A stretch of DNA of 59,727 nt from Eubacterium sp. Lineage in GTDB: Bacteria; Bacillota; Clostridia; Lachnospirales; Lachnospiraceae. Below, piece by piece: positions 35,843 through 45,236 of this stretch. The notes beneath the pieces are model-generated. The model saw only the letters and a list, made by a program, of their open reading frames with translations, did not search any database and had not been told where the DNA came from. The position numbers were made by a program, and so were the translations under genes. Numbering within the stretch: the first letter of the stretch is position 1; every line of letters begins with the position of its first letter. Location: contig JAFOIV010000061.1 of assembly GCA_017420535.1 (NCBI GenBank), positions 1 through 59,727 on the forward strand. Direction: 5' to 3'.

Positions 35843-37150
35843 CTAAACCGAAAAAAATACTGAAAATCTATTCTCATCTATCCCATCAGATTCCGCCCAG
35901 ATCCTTGCTTTATGTTCTTTTACGATACTCTCTGCAATGGTAAGTCCAAGCCCATATCCATTTGTTACTTCTCTGGTTTTATCTGCTCTGTAAAATCTTT
36001 CAAACAGATGAGATATCTCTTCTTCATTTAATGGCTCGCCGTGATCTGAAACCGAAAGAAGTATTCCTTCTTTTCTTCCTTTATATTTTCCCTTCTTAAG
36101 ACTTATCACCACTTCACTATTCTCATAACTGTATTTCTTTGCATTATCTAAGAGAATATCCATAAGTCGTCTTAATTTTATCCTGTCTCCCTTAATGATA
36201 AGGTTTTCATCAATTTCTGCAGTAAGACTTTTCTTATCTTCAAAATATGTTGTTTCCCAGGAAAGAACAGCATTTTCTGCCATTTCACTAAGATCAACTT
36301 CCTCAAAGACTAGCTTTTGATCCATATCTCCTCTTGCCACTTCGATCAATTCACCAATCAGTTCCTTCATTCTTTCTGATTCAAAATGGATATTATCAAG
36401 TCTTTTCAGATTTCTCCTATTCTTTTCCTCATCCTTTTTTAAAGAACGCCTTACCATATCAGTTCCTGACATGATAACCGTAAGAGGAGTCTTAAGTTCG
36501 TGGGAGGCATCTGCAATGAATCTCCTCTGATCATTCCATGCTCTTTCCACCGGATAAGTAACCCATTTTGCAAGAAATATTGCCACAATAAACATTATAA
36601 CAAATACTCCCAGACTGATCTTAAGCCCATTGATAAGTATATGATCCAACGCTTTTATATCATTTGAAATATCAGCAAAGGAGATTATTGTCCCCCCGGT
36701 ATCCAGTTCCTTTTCCATACATATAAAGTCATAATCTGATAGGTGCTGATATTCATCTTTATCTGAAAGATAATTCGCCACAAGCTTTGTTATGTCACTA
36801 TTTGAAACATAGAAGATTTCATTTTTTTCCTTGGTTATAACTCCTGAGGAATCTACAGAAACAACTATTGTTGCAACTCTTCGGCCCATTCCCTTATTCC
36901 CTTCAAAAGGGTTTCCCTTGCCATTTCTTTCTTTTCTTCCTTCTTCATCAAAATTCATATTGAAAGGTCTTTCAAAGTCTTCAATAGCTTTTGAAAGAGC
37001 TGTCCAGTTTTCTGTCTTCATAGCATTTCTTTGGATCAGATACTGAAAAGCCAAAATGGCCCCAAGGAATAAAACCACGATGATCATCATGATTAAAATG
37101 AATTTTATTTTTAATTTATTTATAACGGGATTCTTCGATTTTTTCATCAT
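35843..37150 (-). CDS. Sensor histidine kinase
   Basis: A 435-aa kinase: helix 1 (about 13-35), extracytoplasmic sensor (to about 170), helix 2, then HisKA with DASHELKTPLTVIMSG and an ATPase domain containing DILLDNAKKYSYE, SVSDHGEPL and TNGYGLGLTIAES. The G1 box reads DHGEP rather than DNGxG, a slight deviation. The ATG overlaps the response regulator stop (ATGA), with AGAGGAG upstream. It pairs with the OmpR-type regulator; the M23 gene downstream may be a target. Confidence 0.9.
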   Translation of the reverse strand: MMKKSKNPVINKLKIKFILIMMIIVVLFLGAILAFQYLIQRNAMKTENWTALSKAIEDFERPFNMNFDEEGRKERNGKGNPFEGNKGMGRRVATIVVSVDSSGVITKEKNEIFYVSNSDITKLVANYLSDKDEYQHLSDYDFICMEKELDTGGTIISFADISNDIKALDHILINGLKISLGVFVIMFIVAIFLAKWVTYPVERAWNDQRRFIADASHELKTPLTVIMSGTDMVRRSLKKDEEKNRRNLKRLDNIHFESERMKELIGELIEVARGDMDQKLVFEEVDLSEMAENAVLSWETTYFEDKKSLTAEIDENLIIKGDRIKLRRLMDILLDNAKKYSYENSEVVISLKKGKYKGRKEGILLSVSDHGEPLNEEEISHLFERFYRADKTREVTNGYGLGLTIAESIVKEHKARIWAESDGIDENRFSVFFSV

Positions 37151-37821
37151 TTCTCCTCTAGATGATAACCCATTTTCCTTACAACCGAAATTGATACTCT
37201 TGTCTTAAGGCTGTCTAACTTTCTTCTTAAAAATGATATATAAGCCTCAACATTATTATCTCCAGCATCTGAATCATAACCCCAGATCTTATTTATTATG
37301 GTTTCTTTAGAGATAATATTCGTGCCATTTATCATTAAATAACGCATAAGCTCAAATTCTTTGGCATTTAGTTTAATGCTCTTTCCTTTACAGGATAATT
37401 CTGCCGTAGAAGGAGAAAGAGTTATATCTCCAAAGGCAAGCTCATCAGGTATCATATCCGACGCTTTTCTTCTCATAATGGCATGCAATGCCGCTATAAG
37501 CTCTTCATTTTCAAAGGGTTTTGTAAGATAATAATCCGCGCCGCTTTCAAGTCCTGTAACTCTGTCGCTAAGTTCAGTCCTGGCCGTCAGCATAAGCACC
37601 GGGGTTGTGATTCCCTCGTTTCTTATCTTTCTTAGGATTTCAAATCCATCCATATGAGGAAGCATAACATCTAATACAATGGCATCATAAATCCCGGAAG
37701 AAGCATCATAATATCCATCTTCCCCATCATTATCCACATCCACTGTTTCACCTGATTCCTCAATAATATCTGCTATTGTATCTGCAAGTCTTATCTCATC
37801 TTCTACAACAAGTATTCTCAT
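37147..37821 (-). CDS. OmpR/PhoB-family response regulator
   Basis: About 224 aa. Receiver domain with the acidic pocket in VVEDE, the phospho-acceptor Asp in DAIVLDVMLPHMDG and the Lys in YLTKPF; winged-helix DNA-binding domain with ELMRYLMINGTNIISKE and VEAYISFLRRKLD. The start is ATG 37821 (MRILVVEDE) with AGGGGTGA upstream. It overlaps the kinase start by four bases and is divergent from a TetR-family gene. Confidence 0.93.
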   Translation of the reverse strand: MRILVVEDEIRLADTIADIIEESGETVDVDNDGEDGYYDASSGIYDAIVLDVMLPHMDGFEILRKIRNEGITTPVLMLTARTELSDRVTGLESGADYYLTKPFENEELIAALHAIMRRKASDMIPDELAFGDITLSPSTAELSCKGKSIKLNAKEFELMRYLMINGTNIISKETIINKIWGYDSDAGDNNVEAYISFLRRKLDSLKTRVSISVVRKMGYHLEEK

Positions 37822-37856
37822 TTGATCACCCCTAACTAAAAAAAACATCTTCTATC

Positions 37857-37885
37857 TTGAATTTTATCATAATGGTTTCTAAAAT
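37857..37885 (+). promoter_or_regulatory. Promoter of the TetR-family gene
   Basis: TTGAAT (37857-37862), 17 bases, TAAAAT (37880-37885), within the divergent gap between regulator genes. Confidence 0.55.
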
Positions 37886-37917
37886 AATATGTAAAAACTA
37901 ATGGGAGGTTAATTCTA

Positions 37918-38487
37918 ATGCCTGAATCTACTCTTACTAAAAAGGCTATCACAAAAAGCTTAAAAAAACTTACAAAAGAAAAACCTTTTGATAAAATTGT
38001 TATTTCCGAGATTGCTGACGGATGTGGCATCAACAGACAGACTTTCTATTATCATTTTAAAGATAAATATGCATTGTTAAAATGGATCTATTCCACTGAA
38101 TATATAGAACCTAACATGAAGGATGTTACCTTTGAAAACTGGGACTCCCGTATATTAAAGATATTGGACCAGTTAAAAGCAGATAAAGAATTCAGTATTA
38201 ATACCATAAAGCATGCCAATAATATTCTTATAACCTTCTTTATCGAAGTTGCAGAAGACTTATTTGAAGATGCCATAAACCTGCTTGATGAAAGAAATGT
38301 TGTAGATCATCAAACCAGGAAATTTTTTGCCAGATTCTTCGCCTACGGATTATGCGGAATGATCACTGAATGGGTTCTAGGCGGTATGGTAGAAGAACCA
38401 AAAACCATCTCCAACAATCTGAAGCTTTTACTAGATAGCAGTGAAAAGGCCGCTTACCAAAAGATGCATAATGAACTGAATTCTTAA
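37918..38487 (+). CDS. TetR/AcrR-family transcriptional regulator
   Basis: A 189-aa regulator. The N-terminal helix-turn-helix reads FDKIVISEIADGCGINRQTFYYHFKDKYAL, a clear TetR motif; the C-terminal ligand domain ends with a YGLCGMITEWVLGGM helix as in the DhaS/TetR_C_8 group. GGGAGG precedes the ATG. It stands alone with its own terminator, so it may act on itself or on the divergent two-component operon. The ligand is unknown. Confidence 0.9.
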   Translation: MPESTLTKKAITKSLKKLTKEKPFDKIVISEIADGCGINRQTFYYHFKDKYALLKWIYSTEYIEPNMKDVTFENWDSRILKILDQLKADKEFSINTIKHANNILITFFIEVAEDLFEDAINLLDERNVVDHQTRKFFARFFAYGLCGMITEWVLGGMVEEPKTISNNLKLLLDSSEKAAYQKMHNELNS

Positions 38488-38491
38488 ATAA

Positions 38492-38517
38492 AATCCCCTC
38501 AAATGCTTGAGGGGATT
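38492..38517. terminator. Bidirectional terminator
   Basis: AATCCCCTCAA-ATGC-TTGAGGGGATT, followed by ATTTTTTA. It lies between the convergent tetR-like and diguanylate cyclase genes. Confidence 0.85.
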
Positions 38518-38522
38518 ATTTT

Positions 38523-40169
38523 TTATCTTCCGGCTTTTAAGTCTTTTTTATTCTGATACATAGCTTCATCTGCTCTCTTAAATACATCCAGGAATTCCTT
38601 ATCCTTCTTTGGATCATATTCTGAATATCCAACTGCAACACAGACACTAAGCCATGGCTCTGAATCATTTAGATCTTTTGCCTTCTGATAAGGCTTTAAT
38701 TTCTCTAACAATTCAGTTTTGTTGTTATAATCCCTTCCTTTAAGAACTGCTACAAATTCATCGCCACCAATTCTAAAAACCGGGCTATGTTCAAATGTAT
38801 CACAGATAACACTACTCATAAGCCTGATGGCAATATCACCTTTGGAATGTCCATAATTATCATTTATGGCTTTAAGACCATTCATATCCAACATTACAAT
38901 TCCAAATTCTGCATCTCCATCCTTTATAGCTTCCTCTAGCATTCTTACTTCTTCTTCATATGCTGTATGATTCTTAACACCAGTTAATTCATCATGATAA
39001 GCCATCTTCTTAATGGTGGATACAGATTCATTGATCTTAATAAGGGAAGCATTCATAGCATCTGCTAATTCTCCTACCTCATCATCAAAGGATTTCTCAA
39101 TGGTAAAATCATAATCCCCTTCCTGAATCCGCTTTGCCGCATCGGTAAGTTTCATCAGAGGTTTTATGATATGTTCAGATGATGAAACAACTACAATAAA
39201 TGCAATTATATATGCTATACATATAACTGCTATAGCTTCCGTTATGGATTTTTGCCGTTCGGAGAAAATTTCCTGCGTCGGGGCTGTAAGAACCAGCATC
39301 ATGCCATTTCTTAAGGTTTCAAAGGCTAATGCCTTTTTCTTTCCTTCATATGTATATGAAATAAGCTCGTCTCCTGAAGAGGATTCACTTAACAGCTCCT
39401 GATTACTTGTAAATTCAATATCTCCACCAGCACCACTTATTCCTGATGGAATCTCAGGATGATAATACACCTTTCCTATCTCTCCTGAAGAAATATAAGC
39501 ATATCCCGATTTATAAATAGTCATATCTTTAACGATATCTTTGATACTATCAAAATTAATATCAACTCCAACTACTCCAACTAATTTTCCATAAAAATAA
39601 ACCGGCATACAATATGAGATCATATATACACTTATATTCTCATTTAAATACGGACTAAGCCATACAGCCTCTCCAACTTCCACAGGCTTATAATACCAGT
39701 TGGTTCTTCCTTCACTGGATTCACCGTATTTTGAAACATCAACGATCTTAACCGAATCATATCTTCCGCTCTTAACATTTTTAATATACCAGAATCCGTC
39801 ATTAGGAACCTTATCCACATTAAAATGCAGATAAAATGTATCTATTCCATCAATGTCCGACGTTGCATTAAGAAAAGTCTGTGACAGATATTTCTTTAAA
39901 TTTTTTCTAAAATGAAAATTATCCAGGTCATTTGGACCAGTGATGTAATTTTGCATGGCACTTGCAACATATTTAACTACATCCTCAGCTCTTATCAATA
40001 ACAGGTTAACTTTCTCACCATTCTTATAGCACATCTCATTCATAGACATGGATGCTTCATTAGTTTCAAATTTATTGATATTTTTTATATTAATTAAACC
40101 AAGGAATAATGAAATGATAAGTACCATTCCCGTCACCATTCCAATAAGCCTATATCTTATTGAATGCAA
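38523..40169 (-). CDS. Membrane diguanylate cyclase: Cache, HAMP, GGDEF
   Basis: About 548 aa. Helix 1, an extracytoplasmic Cache sensor with SYCMPVYFYGKLVGVVGVDINF, helix 2 (about 305-327), HAMP (IIKPLMKLTDAAKRIQEGDYDF) and a GGDEF domain with an intact RIGGDEFVAVL site and LDMNGLKAINDNYGHSKGD. It should make cyclic di-GMP in response to a small ligand outside the cell. The start chosen is TTG 40169 with GGGAGG eight bases upstream; a longer TTG-initiated reading at 40205 lacks a ribosome site. Confidence 0.9.
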   Translation of the reverse strand: MHSIRYRLIGMVTGMVLIISLFLGLINIKNINKFETNEASMSMNEMCYKNGEKVNLLLIRAEDVVKYVASAMQNYITGPNDLDNFHFRKNLKKYLSQTFLNATSDIDGIDTFYLHFNVDKVPNDGFWYIKNVKSGRYDSVKIVDVSKYGESSEGRTNWYYKPVEVGEAVWLSPYLNENISVYMISYCMPVYFYGKLVGVVGVDINFDSIKDIVKDMTIYKSGYAYISSGEIGKVYYHPEIPSGISGAGGDIEFTSNQELLSESSSGDELISYTYEGKKKALAFETLRNGMMLVLTAPTQEIFSERQKSITEAIAVICIAYIIAFIVVVSSSEHIIKPLMKLTDAAKRIQEGDYDFTIEKSFDDEVGELADAMNASLIKINESVSTIKKMAYHDELTGVKNHTAYEEEVRMLEEAIKDGDAEFGIVMLDMNGLKAINDNYGHSKGDIAIRLMSSVICDTFEHSPVFRIGGDEFVAVLKGRDYNNKTELLEKLKPYQKAKDLNDSEPWLSVCVAVGYSEYDPKKDKEFLDVFKRADEAMYQNKKDLKAGR

Positions 40170-40294
40170 ATTATTATCCTCCCAAAACCCCAAAATAAAT
40201 AACAAAAAACCGCAATAATATATAAATATTATACATCACTACGGTCATTTTTTTAAATATATGAACTTAAAAAAAATCTAAATATTTTGTGTAA

Positions 40295-40966
40295 TCAATT
40301 TGCAACTTCAAGGACTGCATCACTGAGTCTGCAATATGTATACTTATCATCAGGAGAATCCTTATAGGTTTCAAACCTGCCGGTTATTATTATCTCTGTA
40401 TCCTGAGGTGGATAATCATCAGGATATACTTTACTTCCATCATCCCACACAAATTCCATTCCCTGCTGACAACAAGCCATAGCATCTTTTATAAGGCAAT
40501 AATGATAATTCTGTCCTGTCTTTTCATCATATAATGTAATTAGAGTTCCCTTGATCTTTATAATCTCATTTGTGTGAGTTATAGGATCCATCATAAGATT
40601 ATAGATAGTAGCATAAACCATATCCTTACTCATATTGGTAGTATCACAGTCTATCTGATCAGCAGTATAGGTAAGTACCCCATCTGTAGCGTCAGTTGTC
40701 TTTGTACCGTTTTCAGTAACATCTGCCGGCTTTGCAGTACTCATCTCTGTTGTAAGTTCAGTACTTTCTTCCGTGGTTATTTCGGTAGTGCTCTCTTTAT
40801 TTTCTTCTGTTGAAGACTCTTGTTTTGTTCTTTCATCAAGAACATCCTGAACACTTTTAGTACCAGAACCGCCACCTCTTCTAGAAGAAGGATTGCCACA
40901 ACCGCTTAAAAATACTAAAGAAAAAATCATAAAATATGAAATCAGCTTTTTATTTTTTCTCTTCAT
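40295..40966 (-). CDS. Lipoprotein of the zinc-uptake operon, OB-like C-terminal domain
   Basis: A 223-aa lipoprotein: the signal peptide ends FLSGC. Residues about 30-90 form a Thr/Glu/Ser-rich linker. The C-terminal domain (about 100-220) has NEIIKIKGTLITLYDEKTG, then DAMACCQQGMEFVWDDG and ITGRFETYKD, an OB-type pattern with a CC pair as in zinc-linked DUF1980-like proteins (from memory). It starts 14 bases after znuB with AGGAGG upstream and is therefore the last gene of the operon. It probably binds or senses metal outside the cell; exact role unknown. Confidence 0.65.
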   Translation of the reverse strand: MKRKNKKLISYFMIFSLVFLSGCGNPSSRRGGGSGTKSVQDVLDERTKQESSTEENKESTTEITTEESTELTTEMSTAKPADVTENGTKTTDATDGVLTYTADQIDCDTTNMSKDMVYATIYNLMMDPITHTNEIIKIKGTLITLYDEKTGQNYHYCLIKDAMACCQQGMEFVWDDGSKVYPDDYPPQDTEIIITGRFETYKDSPDDKYTYCRLSDAVLEVAN

Positions 40967-40980
40967 CAGACTAACGCCTC

Positions 40981-41835
40981 CTAGGCTTTTACCAATCTTT
41001 TAATGATACAATGAATGATAAAGATTATAAGATCTACCATTACAATTGTTGAGCCAACAGGAAATGTTGGAGAAACTATCGCAATAAACATACCCAAAAA
41101 AGCCCCAACAACTGAGATAACTGCAGAATATATAACAACTGCCTTAAAACTCTTCATTACTCTCATTGCAGTAAGTGATGGAATTACAAGAAGCGCTGTA
41201 ATAAGAAGCGATCCTACCAGATCCATGGCTAGAACGATTATAACTGCTGTGATTATGGCATATATAAGATTATAAAGCTTTACATTTACACCCATAGCTG
41301 CCATAAAATTCTCATCAAATGTTACTGCAAATATCCTGTTGTACATTAGGAAATATACCACAGATACCAGTAAACATACAACCAGGCAGAACCATACCTT
41401 TCCACTTGAAAGTGTAAGTATGGATATTGAACCGAAAAGTGTGGTACAAACATCCCCCGAAACATTTGCAGATGCTCCAAATACATTCATTACAAGATAG
41501 CCAAATGCCAATGCTCCTGATGAAAGGATCGCAATAACTGCATCTCCTTTTACCTTTGCATTATTGCTGGCACAAAGCATAAGCACCGCTGCCACAATGG
41601 TTATAGGCATTACCAGATAATAAATATTAGTCAGTTTAATAACCGTGGCAATGGCCATAGAACCAAAAGCTACATGAGAAAGTCCATCTCCTATAAATGA
41701 ATACCTTTTAAGTACCAGTGTTACTCCAAGAAGAGCTGAACAAAAGGCAATCAGGATTCCAACTATAATGGCATATCTTACAAATGGAAATGTAAGATAA
41801 TATGAGAATTTTTGAAATATTTCACTAATGCTCAT
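40981..41835 (-). CDS. znuB: Zinc/manganese ABC transporter permease
   Basis: A 284-aa ABC-3 family permease with about eight helices. The family block SFIGDGLSHVAFGSMA is near residue 45-60 and DLVGSLLITALLVIPS near residue 205-220. AAGGAGG lies before the ATG, and its start overlaps the ATPase gene by 11 bases. Operon position between the ATPase and the lipoprotein supports zinc uptake; manganese cannot be excluded by sequence. Confidence 0.9.
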   Translation of the reverse strand: MSISEIFQKFSYYLTFPFVRYAIIVGILIAFCSALLGVTLVLKRYSFIGDGLSHVAFGSMAIATVIKLTNIYYLVMPITIVAAVLMLCASNNAKVKGDAVIAILSSGALAFGYLVMNVFGASANVSGDVCTTLFGSISILTLSSGKVWFCLVVCLLVSVVYFLMYNRIFAVTFDENFMAAMGVNVKLYNLIYAIITAVIIVLAMDLVGSLLITALLVIPSLTAMRVMKSFKAVVIYSAVISVVGAFLGMFIAIVSPTFPVGSTIVMVDLIIFIIHCIIKRLVKA

Positions 41836-42541
41836 TTGTTACTGCCTCCTTCTTCTTATGATACATGAGCCAAAATTCACTTTCTTTATATTCATCAGCT
41901 GTTCCGAAAAAATTTCCTTCGTTGCTCATATGAAGTACATGAGTTGCGTACTTAACTGCATGAATATCATGAGAGATCATAATAATAGTAACTCCATTTT
42001 TATTAAGATCATTTATAAGATTATACATGTCTTTCTGAGCTATAGGATCAAGTCCTGTAACCGGTTCATCCAACACAAGTAATCTGCCAGCGGCAGTAAG
42101 TGCCCTTGCAAGTAACACCTTTTGCTGCTGTCCTCCTGAAAGATCCGCAAAGCATTTGTTTTTCAGATCATATATGCCAAGCTTTTTTAATCTCTCTAAA
42201 GCTTCATTTTTTTCTTCTTTTTTAATAAACCATTTATTCTTTGATTTTGCCAGAATCCCAGAAAAAACAACTTCCTGTACAGTAGCAGGAAAATCCTTCT
42301 GGGCATCAGTTCTTTGTGGAAGATAGCCTATATCACTTCTTTCAAATCCCTCTGAAAGAATGATCTCTCCAGAAACCGGAGGAATCAGACTAAGCAAAGT
42401 CTTAATAAGAGTACTTTTTCCTACTCCATTTTCCCCAACTACATATAAGTAATCTCCTTTATTCACTGAAAAATCAAGTTTTGACACGATGCCTCTTCCA
42501 TTGTAGCCCGGCACTAAATCTTTACAGATCATATAAGACAT
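41825..42541 (-). CDS. znuC: Zinc/manganese ABC transporter ATP-binding protein
   Basis: A 238-aa ATPase with Walker A GENGVGKSTLIKTL, a Q-loop in IGYLPQRTDAQKDFP (typical of the metal-uptake group), signature LSGGQQQKVLLARAL, Walker B LLVLDEPVTGLD and H-loop ISHD. TGGAGG precedes the ATG. It lies between the solute-binding and permease genes. Confidence 0.93.
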   Translation of the reverse strand: MSYMICKDLVPGYNGRGIVSKLDFSVNKGDYLYVVGENGVGKSTLIKTLLSLIPPVSGEIILSEGFERSDIGYLPQRTDAQKDFPATVQEVVFSGILAKSKNKWFIKKEEKNEALERLKKLGIYDLKNKCFADLSGGQQQKVLLARALTAAGRLLVLDEPVTGLDPIAQKDMYNLINDLNKNGVTIIMISHDIHAVKYATHVLHMSNEGNFFGTADEYKESEFWLMYHKKKEAVTNEH

Positions 42542-42559
42542 AAACTATCCTCCAAAAAA

Positions 42560-43591
42560 TTAGTTAAGTGCTTCTTCTAAAACAGAAAGATTAGAAGTCA
42601 TTATTCCAAGATAGCTCTTCTCACCATTTAATTCATCCTTTGTAACAGACTGAAGAGAATCCATCTTAAGAATCTTCATATCTTTATTCTTTGTATTTGC
42701 AATAACAGATTTTGCAATCTTTTCATCAGAAGACTCAATAACAAGTACACTCTTAAGATCTAATTCATCGATTTTCTTTGAAAGGAATGCAATTGTTTCA
42801 AATGATGCTTCTGATTCAGCACTGCATCCTACAAATGCTGCATAATAATCAATACCATAATCATCTACAAGATATCTGAATGGGAAACGATCGCCAAATA
42901 CAACTGTCTTCTTTGGAGCCTTCTTTACTACCTCTTCATATTTAGCATCCAGCTGATCTATTTCTTTAATATAAGCAGCTGCATTTTTTTCAAGGGCTTC
43001 TTTATTCTTTGAATCTATTTTTTCAAGTTCTGAAGCAATAACATTTACAAGTACTGAAGAATTTTTTAAAGAAAGCCAAACATGTTCATCATACTCAACT
43101 TCCTCTTCTTCACCTTCTTCTTCCTCTTCTTCCTCAGCCTGCATTCCTTCCTTAACTTCTTCTTCCTTGACAGCTTCACCAATAGCAGCTAAGAGATTTA
43201 CAGTCTTTAAGTTTGGATTAGTCTTTTGCTTAAGTACATCCTCTACCCAGCCATCAGATTCTCCACCGACATAAATGAAAAGATCAGCAGCACCAGCTTT
43301 AACTATATCTTCAGTTGTCGGCTGGTAACTGTGAAGATCTACACCATTATCTAAAAGAAGTGTTAATTCATAATCATCCTTCCTGTCTCCGATTATATTT
43401 CTTACCCAGTCATACTGTGGATAAGTAGTACAAACAACCTTTATCTTTTTATCAGAATCAGTAACCGATGCATTTGCACCAGAATTATTGTTATTACCAC
43501 TAGTCTTGTTACTTGAACAACCAGCAAAACCAAAGACCATCATACCTGCTAATAATAAAGCAAACGCTTTCTTAATTATATTCTTTTTCAT
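42560..43591 (-). CDS. znuA: Zinc ABC transporter solute-binding lipoprotein
   Basis: About 343 aa, cluster A-I binding protein. The signal peptide ends GFAGC (lipobox). Metal-site blocks are VDLHSYQPTTEDI, YDEHVWLSLKN and FGDRFPFRYLVDDYG (where classic ZnuA has His), with FVGCSAESEASFE following. The mobile loop before the second His is a run of glutamates (about residues 160-175) instead of the usual His-rich loop. The start is ATG 43591 with TTGGAGG upstream. It follows the small Cys/His membrane protein in a Zur-like controlled operon. Confidence 0.92.
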   Translation of the reverse strand: MKKNIIKKAFALLLAGMMVFGFAGCSSNKTSGNNNNSGANASVTDSDKKIKVVCTTYPQYDWVRNIIGDRKDDYELTLLLDNGVDLHSYQPTTEDIVKAGAADLFIYVGGESDGWVEDVLKQKTNPNLKTVNLLAAIGEAVKEEEVKEGMQAEEEEEEEGEEEEVEYDEHVWLSLKNSSVLVNVIASELEKIDSKNKEALEKNAAAYIKEIDQLDAKYEEVVKKAPKKTVVFGDRFPFRYLVDDYGIDYYAAFVGCSAESEASFETIAFLSKKIDELDLKSVLVIESSDEKIAKSVIANTKNKDMKILKMDSLQSVTKDELNGEKSYLGIMTSNLSVLEEALN

Positions 43592-43644
43592 ATATCCTCC
43601 AAAATCAATAACAATCAAATATCATAAACCATTACAGCATTTTT

Positions 43645-43947
43645 TTAATTCAACAGCTCCACCTTCCTACTGATAAGAGTTGTTGCAACGAAGTATTTTT
43701 CTTCTAATATAATTGCTGCAACAAAAAGGAAAACAAAAAATATTCTAAGCCTCGTGTTATTTTCTTTAAATCCAATAGTTTTTATCAGATTTTCTGCCTG
43801 AGATAATTCTATACATATATGGCAATGAGGATTATTACAATGATGGTTGCCGTATTCTATAAGGAAGATCTTTGAAAATGTTATTATATATAGAAATAAT
43901 ACTGAAAAAATGATTACTAGTATCTTCTTCAAATGATTCCTTTTCAC
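43645..43947 (-). CDS. Small membrane protein with HHCx4HCHIC metal-ligand loop
   Basis: A 100-aa protein with two helices: residues about 9-30 and about 68-86. Between them GNHHCNNPHCHICIELSQ gives three Cys and four His within ten residues, a likely zinc or copper ligand cluster, probably outside the membrane. The GTG start has AAAGGAG seven bases upstream. It is the first gene after the Fur-family box and precedes znuA by 53 bases, so a role in zinc handling is strongly suggested. No family name known to me. Confidence 0.75.
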   Translation of the reverse strand: MKRNHLKKILVIIFSVLFLYIITFSKIFLIEYGNHHCNNPHCHICIELSQAENLIKTIGFKENNTRLRIFFVFLFVAAIILEEKYFVATTLISRKVELLN

Positions 43948-43964
43948 ACTGCCACTCCTTTACA

Positions 43965-43987
43965 AATTTGAAAACCATTCTCAAATT
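43965..43987. promoter_or_regulatory. Fur-family (Zur-like) operator
   Basis: AATTTGAGAA-TGG-TTTTCAAATT, a ten-base dyad with one mismatch. Its core TGAGAAT-G-GTTTTCA follows the 7-1-7 pattern of Fur-family boxes. It begins one base after the -10 of the zinc operon promoter, so binding would block initiation. Confidence 0.65.
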
Positions 43988-44016
43988 GGTATATCATAAA
44001 CTTTTATTTATTTCAA
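43988..44016 (-). promoter_or_regulatory. Promoter of the zinc-uptake operon
   Basis: TTGAAA (44016..44011), 17 bases, TATACC (43993..43988) on the minus strand, immediately upstream of the Zur-like box. Confidence 0.55.
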
Positions 44017-44095
44017 GAGTGAAAAACTTTCTTTTCCCCTCTGACCATGTCATGTTATAATCCGGAGTGTTGGCTTATTCAGGAGGAACAAAAAG

Positions 44096-45214
44096 ATGAA
44101 CAGACTTAAAAAATTATTCAGTAAAGAACCTATTCTTATTATTTCTGGAATACTGGCATTTATCTCATGCTTTTTTATACATCCGGACAGGAAATATATA
44201 GATTATATCAATTTCAGAACCCTTGTTCTCTTATTCTGCCTTATGGCAGTTACCTGCGGTCTAAAGAAAGCCGGTGCCTTTGATTATGTAAGTCATAAAC
44301 TTATCAGCAGCGCAAGTCATGCCAGACGAGCCGTAACCCTTCTTACGATTTTTTCATTTTTACTTTCAATGTTTGTTACAAATGATGTGGCCCTGGTAAC
44401 TATGGTGCCTCTCACCCTTATTGTACTTAACTCAGTATCTGAGAATACGATCATATTATCTTTAGTTGAAGAGACCATTGCAGCCAACCTTGGCAGCATG
44501 CTCACTCCTTTCGGAAATCCTCAGAACTTATTTTTATCTTCCACTTATAATATTAGCTTTATGGAATTTATAAAGCTGACAGCTTTTTACACCATTCTTT
44601 CATTTATCCTTATCATGTTACAGATGTTTCTAATTAAAAATGAATCTTTAAATTCAACAGATAAGGACCAGGGTGTTTCAGAAAAGATCAATATAGACGT
44701 AAGGTCTATCATCCTTTATTCAGTACTATTTATTGTTGCCATACTTTCAATACTTAGAATATTAAATTACTGGATCCTTCTTGGGATAATAATGATATTC
44801 TTTATCATCTATGATTTTAGATTATTAAAAGAAGTAAACTACAGTCTTCTATTTACATTTTTATTCTTCTTTATTCTGATCGGCAATCTGGGAAGAATTG
44901 ATGCTATCTATGACTTCCTTAAAAAAATGATAGAAGGCCGCGAAGTTATCACTTCAATTCTTTGTTCTCAGATAATGAGTAATGTTCCTTGTGCAATCCT
45001 TCTTTCAGGTTTTACAGATAAAGGAACTTCCCTTATCATCGGTACAAATCTTGGAGGCCTGGGAACCCTTATCGCTTCCATGGCCAGTGTAATAACCTTC
45101 CAGTTATATATAAAAAAAGAGGGAGCTAAGCCCCTTAAATATATAGCTGTATTTACAATTATGAACCTTATAGATCTTGCTATACTTTTAGCATTGCATT
45201 TCATCATAAGATAA
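44096..45214 (+). CDS. SLC13/ArsB-like anion transporter
   Basis: A 372-aa polytopic protein with about ten helices. Family traits are FVTNDVALVTMVPLTL (Asn-Asp-containing motif) near residue 100 and SNVPCAILLSGFT with GTNLGGLGTLIASMASV near residue 300-330, as in SLC13/NhaD/ArsB (YbiR-like) carriers. It is shorter than average. AGGAGG precedes the ATG. It is followed 22 bases later by the AGCS symporter, so the two are likely one operon. Substrate (dicarboxylate, arsenite or other) is not identifiable. Confidence 0.8.
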   Translation: MNRLKKLFSKEPILIISGILAFISCFFIHPDRKYIDYINFRTLVLLFCLMAVTCGLKKAGAFDYVSHKLISSASHARRAVTLLTIFSFLLSMFVTNDVALVTMVPLTLIVLNSVSENTIILSLVEETIAANLGSMLTPFGNPQNLFLSSTYNISFMEFIKLTAFYTILSFILIMLQMFLIKNESLNSTDKDQGVSEKINIDVRSIILYSVLFIVAILSILRILNYWILLGIIMIFFIIYDFRLLKEVNYSLLFTFLFFFILIGNLGRIDAIYDFLKKMIEGREVITSILCSQIMSNVPCAILLSGFTDKGTSLIIGTNLGGLGTLIASMASVITFQLYIKKEGAKPLKYIAVFTIMNLIDLAILLALHFIIR

Positions 45215-45236
45215 AACCATAGGAGGGAAAGGTAAC

